Both the position numbers and the translations under genes were made by a program. 64,000 bases of DNA from Paenibacillus lutrae (GTDB lineage Bacteria > Bacillota > Bacilli > Paenibacillales > NBRC-103111), in contig NZ_RHLK01000007.1 of assembly GCF_009757775.1 (NCBI RefSeq), forward strand, positions 283,000 through 346,999, in the 5' to 3' direction. Under the pieces are notes generated by a model. The model had not been told where the DNA came from, did no database searches, and was given only the letters and a program-made list of their open reading frames with translations. Positions 35,760 to 43,896 of this stretch are shown here, piece after piece. Numbering within the stretch: position 1 is the stretch's first letter; every line of letters starts with the position of its first letter.

Positions 35760-36245
35760 TTAGAATGGCAAATCATCATCGGATATATCGATCGGTTTCC
35801 CGTCGTCGAGGAACGGATCCTGCTGTTGGTCCCGAGTATTCCGGCCGCTGTTGCTATTACCTCCGCCGCTATATCCATTGCCCGAACCGCCGGAGTATGA
35901 ACCCTCTTCACGGTTGCCGGAATTAGATGATTCCAGAAAACGTACATTGTCGGCAATAATTTCAGTCACGTAAACTTTACGCCCCTCATTATTGTCGTAA
36001 GAGCGTACCTGGATGCGTCCTTCCACAGCCGTCAAACGGCCTTTGCGTAGATAGTTGGCGCAAGTTTCCGCAAGCTGCCGCCAAGTTACAACAGGTATGA
36101 AATCGGCTTCCCGTTCCTTCGATTGCGAACTCACGAACGGCCGATCCACCGCTAAGGTAAATTGGGTTACAGCCACACCTGCTGGTGTGTACCGCAGCTC
36201 AGGGTCTCTAGTCAGTCTGCCGATAAGAATTACACGGTTTAACAA
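35760..36245 (-). CDS. ssb: Single-stranded DNA-binding protein
   Basis: The 161-residue protein has an OB fold in residues 1-105 ([38 protein letters not shown]), a Gly/Ser/Asn-rich flexible linker, and the acidic tip ISDDDLPF that recruits repair and replication partners. It coats single-stranded DNA during replication. Placement between S6 and S18 genes is conserved in Bacillales. Confidence 0.98.
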   Translation of the reverse strand: MLNRVILIGRLTRDPELRYTPAGVAVTQFTLAVDRPFVSSQSKEREADFIPVVTWRQLAETCANYLRKGRLTAVEGRIQVRSYDNNEGRKVYVTEIIADNVRFLESSNSGNREEGSYSGGSGNGYSGGGNSNSGRNTRDQQQDPFLDDGKPIDISDDDLPF

Positions 36246-36287
36246 CTTTCATCCCTCCGATGCTTCCTTACTTACACGTCTGTCTGA

Positions 36288-36575
36288 TTAAGCTACGTCT
36301 TTAACGATCAGGTAACGCATGATTTCGTCGGAAATCTTCATTACACGATCAAGCTCTGCTACAACTGCAGGTTCTGCGTTGAAATGTACGAGTACATAGT
36401 GTCCATCACGGAACTTGTTGATCTCATACGCAAGGCGACGTTTACCCATCAGGTCGTGCTTCGTAATTTCGCCACCACCGTTGGTGATAATGCCTTGGAA
36501 CTTCTCTACAGTAGACTGAACTTGTTCTTGCTCAATGTCTGTACGAATAATGTACATCACTTCGTATTTGCGCAT
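36288..36575 (-). CDS. rpsF: 30S ribosomal protein S6
   Basis: A 95-residue S6 protein (MRKYEVMYIIRTDIEQEQ, LAYEINKFRDGHYVLVHF, DEIMRYLIVKDVA). The start at 36575 has a perfect AGGAGGTGA site; an upstream in-frame codon is ignored. It binds 16S rRNA with S18, heads the operon and probably autoregulates through its leader. Confidence 0.98.
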   Translation of the reverse strand: MRKYEVMYIIRTDIEQEQVQSTVEKFQGIITNGGGEITKHDLMGKRRLAYEINKFRDGHYVLVHFNAEPAVVAELDRVMKISDEIMRYLIVKDVA

Positions 36576-36601
36576 GCTTGTCACCTCCTTTTGGACTAAG
36601 C

Positions 36602-36624
36602 GGCTCCTAATTCTGATTAGGAGC
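36602..36624 (-). promoter_or_regulatory. Hairpin in the rpsF leader, candidate S6:S18 control site
   Basis: A perfect 9-bp stem (GCTCCTAAT, 36603-36611, with 36616-36624) and four-base loop lies 28 bases before the rpsF start. On the transcript the stem is followed by CCG. Many bacteria regulate this operon by S6:S18 binding a leader hairpin with a CCG element, so this is a plausible counterpart. The rest of 36625-36920 holds no gene. Confidence 0.4.
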
Positions 36625-36920
36625 AAGGACGAGAATCATTTTAAAACACAAAACTCGCACCTAAATACTATAGCAGATAGCCCATCCCATTACAAGTAAA
36701 GTAAAGATGAGTTTGAAATATTCTGCACAATATGTGCGCTTAAGAAGCATTCCCGGCTGCCTCGTCATCTATTCCTTCCCTTGTCCCCCTAAATTTGCGC
36801 ATATATCATAGATGAAGGCTCCCCCGCCCCATGACAAGATTTTTCAATTATTTGAGTTGCACATTCTTCGGACAGGATCGGACATACTAACAGCACTAAA
36901 CTCTTGGGGAGGTGAATCGG

Positions 36921-37103
36921 ATGGGTGAAAAATCACAGTTTGTACCGGGTGACACAGCGCCTAATGACGGCCGCTACATTGAAATCGGCGAGAATGCCTT
37001 CCATATGGGCATTAACAACCCTCAGATCGTCCACTTGAAGAAGGGGGACTCATTTCCCGACACACAAAACCACAACCGCAAATGGAAGCGGCTGTATCAA
37101 TAG
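36921..37103 (+). CDS. yjzC: YjzC family small protein
   Basis: This 60-residue protein starts at ATG 36921 with GGGGAGGTGA 6 bases upstream. The sequence (QFVPGDTAPNDGRYIEIGE, LKKGDSFPDTQNHNRKW) matches the YjzC family of small Bacillales proteins. Function is unknown. It is followed after 18 bases by a small membrane protein, possibly in one operon. Confidence 0.85.
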   Translation: MGEKSQFVPGDTAPNDGRYIEIGENAFHMGINNPQIVHLKKGDSFPDTQNHNRKWKRLYQ

Positions 37104-37121
37104 CAAAGGGGCTCGACCCGC

Positions 37122-37397
37122 ATGAAATCATTGGCCTTCACCTTCTATTTCACTGTCTTTGGAGTCGTTCTCTGCCTCATTCATTATTACGGGCATAATC
37201 TGGATTCGCTGTACCTGCTCTTTTATTCACTCAGCGTGCCCGCCTGGTTTGCCCCCTTGGTCACGGATGTGTACGAGATATCCATGGGTAAAATGATGAT
37301 CATATACCTGCTGACAGTAGCTTCCTGGGGGGCCATCGGGTACGCGATCGACCGCTTCTCCTTCGTCCGCAAGAGACGCAAACGTGAAGCTGCATAA
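37122..37397 (+). CDS. Small membrane protein, unknown function
   Basis: This 91-residue protein has three likely membrane helices (about 3-20, 28-45 and 55-77) and a basic cytoplasmic C-terminus (RKRRKREAA). AAGGGG lies 10 bases before the ATG. It is not a family I recognise. Close spacing to yjzC and a shared terminator suggest cotranscription. Confidence 0.65.
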   Translation: MKSLAFTFYFTVFGVVLCLIHYYGHNLDSLYLLFYSLSVPAWFAPLVTDVYEISMGKMMIIYLLTVASWGAIGYAIDRFSFVRKRRKREAA

Positions 37398-37456
37398 GTC
37401 TAATCTCGTATGAATCGCGGACCGTGTATTTTCAGTCTCCATGCTTTCTGAGCACT

Positions 37457-37491
37457 AAAAATATCCCCTTGCTTACGAGGGGATATTTTCT
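37457..37491 (+). terminator. Terminator after yjzC operon
   Basis: AAATATCCCC (37459-37468) pairs perfectly with GGGGATATTT (37479-37488), followed by T-rich DNA. Confidence 0.8.
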
Positions 37492-37502
37492 CATCGACAT
37501 GC

Positions 37503-37540
37503 TAAAACACCTTGGAGACCGCTCGAGTCCCCAAGGTGTT
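37503..37540 (-). terminator. Terminator after the secreted-protein gene
   Basis: AACACCTTGG (37506-37515) and CCAAGGTGTT (37531-37540) form a perfect 10-bp stem with a short T-run on the minus strand, 14 bases past the stop of the gene at 37554. Confidence 0.7.
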
Positions 37541-37553
37541 ACAACTTGTTTGT

Positions 37554-38654
37554 TTATTTTTTGGGGTCGTAAAGATTATTCAACCAATGAACTCCTGTCG
37601 GTCTGTCCCCATTCTTGTCTTCGATTTCGATTACATCCACCGTACTATGATTCCAAATTTTAATTAAGTCCCCAACCTTGGCCGTACCCTCTATTTCCGT
37701 TATCGTAAAACTAGTGGATAAAGGTTTATTCGATTCCAGTAAAGACATAGGTTCCAGGCTGGTATCGAACCAGCTTATAGTCAATTCCTCTTTATTATTT
37801 TTTAGCCCTGCTGCATAGATTTGTGAAATCTTAAGGTTATTTTCTTCCACAATCTTATTAATGTAGGTGCTAGTGATAAACTTAGATTTGTCGAAAGTAA
37901 TGGCGAATTGTACTTCTGTAGAATCGGGCGTAAAAATTAATTTTTTATCGGCTTCCTGCTTAAATTCAATTAATTTAGTTTTGGAATCAATAAGCGAATA
38001 GCTCTTCACCTTAGTTTCTTTGGTATCTTTTGAATACTGCCTAAAGGCACTGTCAAAATCTTTCGGAAGATATAGCCGCTCATATTTTTTATCCAGCGTG
38101 GCCGCTTCCTTTAAAGAAACCTTTGAAATTATGTCGGACGTTTTAGGAATGTCATTCATGGTTCCATTCGGTTGTGCAAACCTTTGCTGCGTAATCAAAG
38201 AAACACTAGGGTTACTGTCAAACATATTCAGCCAAGTTGTATAAAAAAAATAAGATTTATCTTTAACGAGATCTGAAGTTTTTAACACGGACAGTTGAAT
38301 TTCTTCCCCTATACCGTATTGTGCATCTTTCCTCGTAAATTTCGCTCCCGGCATATTTGTAACCATTAATTTCGATCTTAAGTCATCTTGGTCAGCCTGG
38401 TAAGTAAAAGATGGAATAAATTGCGGATCCACTCTGTTATCTTGAAGTTTGGCGAGTTGATCAGCACTCCACTGAACATCCGTATTAGTAAATAGAATCT
38501 TATTTTCAACTTTTGCCGCTTCTAATCCCGTTTTGCTTGGAAAGTCCCAATTAGAAGTATCTTTGTTGGTAAAAGAACTGGCAGAAGCCATTGCATGACT
38601 GCCCATAAATATAGTCGTAATAATAATAGATGCGACTAGTTTACCCTTTATCAT
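37554..38654 (-). CDS. Secreted protein of unknown function
   Basis: A protein of about 366 residues starts at ATG 38654, 6 bases after AGGAGAGG. It has a classical signal peptide (MIKGKLVASIIITTIFMGSH, cleavage near AMASA). The mature part is rich in Lys, Asp and Thr with many beta-type stretches, and there are no cysteines, LPXTG motif, enzyme motif or repeat that I can name. It is monocistronic with its own terminator and lies next to the tRNA-Ser duplication, so it may be accessory. Function is not assignable. Confidence 0.75.
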   Translation of the reverse strand: MIKGKLVASIIITTIFMGSHAMASASSFTNKDTSNWDFPSKTGLEAAKVENKILFTNTDVQWSADQLAKLQDNRVDPQFIPSFTYQADQDDLRSKLMVTNMPGAKFTRKDAQYGIGEEIQLSVLKTSDLVKDKSYFFYTTWLNMFDSNPSVSLITQQRFAQPNGTMNDIPKTSDIISKVSLKEAATLDKKYERLYLPKDFDSAFRQYSKDTKETKVKSYSLIDSKTKLIEFKQEADKKLIFTPDSTEVQFAITFDKSKFITSTYINKIVEENNLKISQIYAAGLKNNKEELTISWFDTSLEPMSLLESNKPLSTSFTITEIEGTAKVGDLIKIWNHSTVDVIEIEDKNGDRPTGVHWLNNLYDPKK

Positions 38655-38729
38655 TATCATCCTCTCCTTCACTAATCAGAATACCACATTTTTACTTTTT
38701 TTACAGAGTGAATTTGCATAATTCAATAC

Positions 38730-38816
38730 AAAAAACGGGCCCCAACGGGACCGTCTCTTTGTGTATGTATGTTGAAAGATTGGGATTCGAACCCAGGCAC
38801 GGCTTGCGCCGCCTAC
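38730..38816 (-). repeat. Degenerate copy of tRNA-Ser 3' half plus terminator
   Basis: This stretch repeats, at roughly 85 percent identity and in direct orientation, the variable arm, T-arm, acceptor end and downstream terminator of the tRNA-Ser at 39686. The T-arm GGGTTCGAATCCC is preserved while the acceptor stem and CCA are altered (CAACA). The D-arm and anticodon half are missing, so it is not a functional tRNA. Confidence 0.8.
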
Positions 38817-38830
38817 TCTACTGCTTTTAC

Positions 38831-39430
38831 TTACCAATTCTACTCATCTCTTTGTTCCCTGTATGAATACCGAATTCAAAAATCGGTTTCAATGCAATTC
38901 CTAGTACAATTCCGATAATAAAGCCCACCGCATGTACAAAAAACTTATCGTAACTAAACCAATAACATTTCCGAGAATAGAATATCCGATCAGAAACGCC
39001 AACCCTCGATTTTTCGCATGTTTAAAAAATTCTCGATCTCTCCAACAGTATATTAGCAAGACACCAATTAATCCAAATATTCCAGGGGAGCTGCCAATAG
39101 ATGAGATAGGCGAAAACGCAAAGGCAAAAATCATTCGCTCTAAAATATTGCTTATCAAAAAGACCAGCAAAACCAAATACTTCTTATCTTGGATTCTAAC
39201 AGTATTCCGGTGAAATAAATTGCTAGACTGTTAATCAAAATATGTATTATTCCAGTATGGAAGAACGGTGATGTTATTACTCTCCACCATTGATTATTCA
39301 AGAATAGCTTTTCTTTATTTAATGTGCCCCATTGTAATAAAAGTCCGTTGAGAATGAAAGAATCTACCACAAATAGTATTAAAAATATGCTTATTAAGCA
39401 TATCGCCATTTTAGGGTAATAATTTTTCAC
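38831..39430 (-). pseudogene. Rhomboid-family intramembrane protease, frameshifted
   Basis: Three minus-strand frames give successive parts of one rhomboid. The first starts at GTG 39430 after GAGGTGA and includes WWRVITSPFFHTGIIHILIN. The second includes SIGSSPGIFGLIGVLLIYCW with the serine of the active site. The third includes FFVHAVGFIIGIVLG with the catalytic histidine and ends at TAA 38831. Two frameshifts, near 39165 and 38930, break the frame, so the gene is inactive or the sequence has errors. It fills the space between the tRNA-Ser gene and its fragment. Confidence 0.75.
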
Positions 39431-39643
39431 AACTCTCACCTCAAATGCAAACCAGATTTCCCCTAACAGGAATATATTAACACTACATGCTGCATTTTGC
39501 TTCAAAGAAATGTGAAAATCAAAGAGCACCAGCTTTTATCCAGCGAACCCTGTATTCTTCTATTGGTACCGGCCATCTGTTGCATTATCTTCAAAACCTG
39601 ATTGAAAACCAAACCGCTTTAATTTCCTGCAAGCAAAAAGAAA

Positions 39644-39670
39644 TAAAAAAAACGGCCCCAACGGGACCGT
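39644..39670 (-). terminator. Terminator after tRNA-Ser
   Basis: ACGGTCCC and GGGGCCGT form a stem followed on the minus strand by a run of eight T. It lies just past the CCA end of the tRNA. Confidence 0.85.
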
Positions 39671-39685
39671 CTGTGTGTGTATGTA

Positions 39686-39776
39686 TGGCGGAAAGAGTGG
39701 GATTCGAACCCACGCACGGCTTGCGCCGCCTAGCTGATTTCGAGTCAGCCCCCTTGGGCCTCTTGGGTACCTTTCC
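39686..39776 (-). tRNA. tRNA-Ser(CGA)
   Basis: The 91-base gene on the minus strand has a GGAAAGG acceptor arm, an anticodon arm GCTGA-CTCGAAA-TCAGC with anticodon CGA (reads UCG), a long variable arm GGCGGCGCAAGCCG typical of serine tRNAs, T-arm GTGGGTTCGAATCCCAC and an encoded CCA end. Confidence 0.95.
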
Positions 39777-39924
39777 GTATCGAGAACATTTTTTATTGTA
39801 GCACACGCATAAGCATGTCCGCAAGTAGCAAATTGAGCAGCTTACACTTGCCTGTCTCCTGAGGTTATCTGTCAATTCTCCCTGCGGCGAAGGTCACTTA
39901 TCATCTCCTTCGGCAGCAGGAGCG

Positions 39925-40161
39925 TCAGATGCCTGACACTCCATTTCCCGCAGAATTCGAGGGCTGCTGCATGCCAGAACGAAGCACTTTCTTCAGCTTG
40001 CTTTCGAATTTAGCACGTGGAACCAACACGCTGTGTTTGCAGCCGACACACTTGATTCGAATGTCCATCCCCATCCGGATGATTTCCATCTCATTCGTCC
40101 CGCAGGGATGCGGCTTCTTCATCTGGACAATATCCCCCAGGTCAAATTGCTTCTTCTCCAT
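39925..40161 (-). CDS. DUF951 family protein
   Basis: This 78-residue protein has the DUF951 pattern: FDLGDIVQMKKPHPCGTNEM, then RMGMDIRIKCVGCKHSVLVPR. Two cysteine groups suggest metal or nucleic-acid binding. The family is widespread near parB or mscS in Firmicutes and its function is unknown. It follows the MscS gene by a few bases and is probably cotranscribed. It has a slightly longer C-terminal tail than usual. Confidence 0.9.
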   Translation of the reverse strand: MEKKQFDLGDIVQMKKPHPCGTNEMEIIRMGMDIRIKCVGCKHSVLVPRAKFESKLKKVLRSGMQQPSNSAGNGVSGI

Positions 40162-40164
40162 GGG

Positions 40165-41091
40165 CTAGATGGCTCCCCTTTCCCCTTTGAAATACGTAAC
40201 GGTTTTCGGATATGGAATTTCAATTCCATTCGCATCCAGCTGCTTCTTAAATTGTGCGAACAGAAGCCGTTGTACATCAACCTGTGCATTAGGCTTACAT
40301 TCCGCGATCGTGCGTATAACGACTTCCGATTGTCCCAAAGATTGGATACCCAGCACCTTCGGTTCACTGACGATATTATCGTTAGTACCTGCAATTTCAT
40401 CTACTGTCTTTTGTAAAATTTCGACTGTCTTATCGATATCTGATTCGTATGCAATCGAAATATCCACAATCGCCAATGAATTATTGATCGAAAAGTTCGT
40501 GACCTGCTTAATGTTACCGTTGGGAATAAAATGAACTTCCCCCGTCCAGCTGCGCAGCCGTGTTACCCGGATTCCAATCTGCTCGACGGTTCCGCGGACA
40601 GCATCGACTTGAATAACATCCCCGACAGCAAACTGATCTTCAAAAATAATAAAGAATCCGGTTATAACATCCTTTACGAGACTCTGCGCTCCGAAACCTA
40701 TCGCAAGTCCCAGTACCCCTGCACCAGCCAATATAGGCCCCAGATTTATTCCCACCTGGCCTAGGATCAATAAGATCGTAATAAAATTGACCACATAAGA
40801 AATCAAGTTATTAATCAGTTTACCTATGGTTGCCGTCCGTCTCGGATCAAATTTAAGCGGACTTCTTTCCCGTGTCTGCATCATACGAATAACCAATTTA
40901 CTGGAAATACGAATGATAAATCTGGATAAAACATAGATCAGAATAATTCCGATTAGAGTCATCCCATAACTAACCAACTGCTGGGAATCGAACAAATATT
41001 TCTTTAGATCATCCAAGAAATTCGTCACGTTCTGCTGAGTTTGCTCTAGTTCATTTACCACTGCGACTTTGTGCCACATACTCACCATCAT
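40165..41091 (-). CDS. Small-conductance mechanosensitive channel (MscS family)
   Basis: The 308-residue protein has three membrane helices in the N-terminal 150 residues, the pore helix rich in Gly and Ala (ILAGAGVLGLAIGFGAQSLVK, about 123-143), the beta domain (FAVGDVIQVDAVRGTVEQIG, FIPNGNIKQVTNFS) and a C-terminal alpha/beta domain. It opens on membrane tension to release solutes after osmotic downshift. The exact start is ambiguous among several ATG codons. It is a single MscS-type unit without added domains. Confidence 0.93.
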   Translation of the reverse strand: MMVSMWHKVAVVNELEQTQQNVTNFLDDLKKYLFDSQQLVSYGMTLIGIILIYVLSRFIIRISSKLVIRMMQTRERSPLKFDPRRTATIGKLINNLISYVVNFITILLILGQVGINLGPILAGAGVLGLAIGFGAQSLVKDVITGFFIIFEDQFAVGDVIQVDAVRGTVEQIGIRVTRLRSWTGEVHFIPNGNIKQVTNFSINNSLAIVDISIAYESDIDKTVEILQKTVDEIAGTNDNIVSEPKVLGIQSLGQSEVVIRTIAECKPNAQVDVQRLLFAQFKKQLDANGIEIPYPKTVTYFKGERGAI

Positions 41092-41101
41092 TCCACCATC
41101 C

Positions 41102-41353
41102 TTACTCCTTCATCCTAACATATTCACTATCCCTTTTGAAATAAATGCCTCTGATTTCGACTTGCTCCGATTGAAGTATAGAGCTTGCCTGGTCATAGTC
41201 AGCCTCTGGGAATTGAATAGATAAAGCACAACCCGCCGTTATGCTTTTGGGCGTCGGGCATAAATCAATTTCAATATCTGCATATTCAAGCAGCATCTCC
41301 GCTCTAAGTGCTTGTTGAGTAGAGTCAAATGCAATCAGCAGCATCTCTTCCAT
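41102..41353 (-). CDS. DUF3343 family protein
   Basis: The start at 41353 is chosen for a GGGGGAGAA site directly upstream, giving 83 residues. The sequence (MLLIAFDSTQQALRAEMLLEYADI, DLCPTPKSITAGCALSIQF) is typical of DUF3343, a small TusA-like fold with a conserved CP..I..GC pair that may carry sulfur or selenium. It is located next to a cysteine desulfurase-like gene a little upstream, but a functional link is only suggestive. Confidence 0.85.
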   Translation of the reverse strand: MEEMLLIAFDSTQQALRAEMLLEYADIEIDLCPTPKSITAGCALSIQFPEADYDQASSILQSEQVEIRGIYFKRDSEYVRMKE

Positions 41354-41502
41354 TTCTCCCCCCGTTTCCCCTTGGCATAGGAATCTTCTTCTTTCTACTT
41401 CTTCTAGTGACTGCGTATATTTTCCAGGTATTCTCCGTATACTAGTAAAAACTTTTAACACCCGTAAACGCTGAATAAAGACGAACCCGGAGGGATCCCC
41501 CT

Positions 41503-42114
41503 ATGAAGCCATTCGGCATTCCAGCCAAACCCGCTAACAAGCTTGCTTCCATTAAATTGCCTCATTCAGACAACCGTACACCGGAGATGCTGGCCGCTTA
41601 TTTCACCTCTATTCTAAAAAAACTGCCTTCCTATCAACCTATCGTAATCGTGTGTGTCGGTACGGACCGTTCCACGGGCGATTCACTAGGTCCTCTAGTC
41701 GGCAGTAATTTAAAAAAGCGCGGTAATCATTCTTATTCACTGTATGGAACACTGGATGAACCTGTCCATGCTATCAATTTGGCCGATACCCTTACAACCA
41801 TAGGGGATTCTCATCGTCAGCCTTTTATCGTTGCCATTGATGCTTGCCTTGGTCAAGTTTCCAGTGTCGGTTCGATTCAGGTAGGCCATGGCCCTCTGAA
41901 ACCCGGTGCAGGTGTCAACAAAGATTTGCCTGCTGTTGGAGATATTCATGTTACGGGTATCGTAAATGTGGGCGGTTTCATGGAATACTTTGTACTTCAG
42001 AACACCCGTTTGAGTCTTGTTATGAATATGTCCGATGTCATTGCATCATCTCTTCATCAGGCTCTTTATACAGTCCGGCATGTTTCGCCTACTTCTGCCC
42101 TAATGTCAGAGTAA
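41503..42114 (+). CDS. yyaC: YyaC, spore protease-like protein
   Basis: The 203-residue protein belongs to the YyaC family, related to the germination protease GPR fold: IVIVCVGTDRSTGDSLGPLV (about 46-65), IDACLG and GDIHVTGIVNVGGFMEYF. It is made in sporulating Bacillales and its substrate is not settled. It is the only plus-strand gene of this stretch, with GGAGGG before its ATG. Its end overlaps the DUF4446 gene by 26 bases. Confidence 0.93.
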   Translation: MKPFGIPAKPANKLASIKLPHSDNRTPEMLAAYFTSILKKLPSYQPIVIVCVGTDRSTGDSLGPLVGSNLKKRGNHSYSLYGTLDEPVHAINLADTLTTIGDSHRQPFIVAIDACLGQVSSVGSIQVGHGPLKPGAGVNKDLPAVGDIHVTGIVNVGGFMEYFVLQNTRLSLVMNMSDVIASSLHQALYTVRHVSPTSALMSE

Positions 42115-42583
42115 TGGCTTCCTTCTCCTCGGGCGAAAGTGAGTAGGGAGAATCTCCTTTTTCAACCGGTTTCGCGTAAATATACGTGTCTTGTCTGCTG
42201 TGAATGCCTGTAATAAGAATGCCATCCTCATATTCATCTAGAATGGCTACTGTAAAGCTTAGCTGACTTCCCATGTCAGAGAAAGCATTATAGCGGTGAA
42301 TGCCGACTTTGGATTTCATCCGTTTGATGGATTGACTCACGGTATTGAGTCTCTCAGACATATCGCCCTGCAAGACATGCTGCTCATCCAATTGATGCTG
42401 CATATTCACCAGAAGCTGCTCAACGTTAACATCGCCGGCACCATTCATCAACTTTTTATATTGCTTGCGCAGCTTCCCTAGCTTGATCCACAAGACAAGC
42501 AACCCTATAAACAATAGCAAAACAAGCAAGCAAAGAACCGATAAAATCGGTTCAACCGGCAGTCCGATGTTGTTCTCAGCCAT
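42089..42583 (-). CDS. DUF4446 family membrane protein
   Basis: The 164-residue protein has one N-terminal membrane helix (residues 13-33), a coiled region (about 55-90) and a conserved C-terminal domain (VGIHRYNAFSDMGSQLSFTV, GILITGIHSRQDTYIYAKPV). DUF4446 is conserved beside parB in Firmicutes; its function is unknown. Translation is away from oriC like the neighbouring genes. Confidence 0.9.
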   Translation of the reverse strand: MAENNIGLPVEPILSVLCLLVLLLFIGLLVLWIKLGKLRKQYKKLMNGAGDVNVEQLLVNMQHQLDEQHVLQGDMSERLNTVSQSIKRMKSKVGIHRYNAFSDMGSQLSFTVAILDEYEDGILITGIHSRQDTYIYAKPVEKGDSPYSLSPEEKEAITLTLGQK

Positions 42584-42638
42584 GTTCTTTCTTCTTCCCC
42601 TCTGCTTTCTTGTCGCCTGATTCCCTAACCGCTCATTC

Positions 42639-43802
42639 CTACAATATTGCCGATTCGGCGATTTCCGCTACTGCTTCTACTAAAGCATCCACTTCGTCAT
42701 CGCTTGTATAATAACCCAGGCTCGTACGGACTGCACCGGTCTGTGCAGTTCCAGCTGTCGCATGCGCAAGCGGAGTACAATGATACCCCGCTCTTACCGC
42801 TATCCCATAATGCTGATCTAGAATAAATGCAATTTCAGAGGCATCCATACCGGCTAGTACGAACGAAACAATCCCCGTACGATCCTTTCCAAGAGCAGGA
42901 CCAAGCAGACGAATACCACGGATACTCTCCAAGCCCTCCATAATTCGCTGCGTCTGTTTCCACTCCTTAGCATGGATATTCTCCACGCCCGTCTTTAGAA
43001 CAAATTTCAATCCTTCATTCAGACCTGCCAGACCAGGTGTATTCGGAGTTCCCGCTTCATAGCGATCCGGTCTGACTGTAGGCTGGTCTATCGCTTCCGA
43101 CTGGCTTCCTGTCCCCCCATGCAGATAAGGTTCCAGCTCAATTCGGGGGTGGATATACAGCCCGCCTGTTCCTTGAGGCCCCAGGAGTCCCTTGTGGCCC
43201 GGGAAAGCCAGCAGATCGATACCAAACCGCTCTACGTGAATAGGAACCGTCCCAGCGGATTGTGCGGCGTCTACAAGCAGCGGAACTCCATGCTCTCTGC
43301 ACAACTGTCCTATATCCTCTAGCGGGAGTATGCTTCCTAGCAGATTCGAACTATGGTTGACGACCACTAGAGCCGTTTCCTTACGGATACAATCTTTCAA
43401 CTGGTCTATGTTAATCATACCGCTTGAATCTGTCTCCAAATAGGTCAACTGAACCTTTTGAGTCCGTTTCAAAAATTCTAAGGGCCGACGAACTGAATTA
43501 TGTTCAACTCCGGTACAAATGACATGCTCTCCCTCTTTTACCAGTCCCTTAATCGCCAGATTAAGTGCTTCGGTCGTACTCGAGCTAAAAGCAATATCAT
43601 TCGGGTTTTTAATTCCAAAAAGCTTGGCAGCCTGCTTACGCGTTTCAAAAATAACCCGACTAGCCTGCACCGCCATCCTATGACTGCCTCTTCCGGGATT
43701 AGCAGCATGTTCATGAATACTGCGAAGCATAGCTTCCCCAACCTCAGGAGGTTTCGGCCAAGAGGATGCAGCATTATCAAAATAAAGGACGGGCTTCGTC
43801 AT
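42639..43802 (-). CDS. Class V aminotransferase, cysteine desulfurase family
   Basis: The start at 43802 follows GAGGAGG; an upstream frame lacks a site. The 387-residue PLP enzyme has LYFDNAASSWPKPP, SSTTEALNLAIKGL, the PLP aspartate region LLVDAAQSAG, the Schiff-base lysine in LAFPGHKGLLGPQG, and the reactive cysteine in VRAGYHCTPLAH. Such enzymes mobilise sulfur from cysteine. No isc or suf partner gene is adjacent, so its acceptor is unknown. Selenocysteine lyase activity is a possible alternative. Confidence 0.9.
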   Translation of the reverse strand: MTKPVLYFDNAASSWPKPPEVGEAMLRSIHEHAANPGRGSHRMAVQASRVIFETRKQAAKLFGIKNPNDIAFSSSTTEALNLAIKGLVKEGEHVICTGVEHNSVRRPLEFLKRTQKVQLTYLETDSSGMINIDQLKDCIRKETALVVVNHSSNLLGSILPLEDIGQLCREHGVPLLVDAAQSAGTVPIHVERFGIDLLAFPGHKGLLGPQGTGGLYIHPRIELEPYLHGGTGSQSEAIDQPTVRPDRYEAGTPNTPGLAGLNEGLKFVLKTGVENIHAKEWKQTQRIMEGLESIRGIRLLGPALGKDRTGIVSFVLAGMDASEIAFILDQHYGIAVRAGYHCTPLAHATAGTAQTGAVRTSLGYYTSDDEVDALVEAVAEIAESAIL

Positions 43803-43896
43803 CGCTGTATCCTCCTCACAAAGATAGCATACCATCCTATGCTCACTATCTAGAGCAAGACCAGGATTCGTATGCTATGGGATATTCATGATTACA

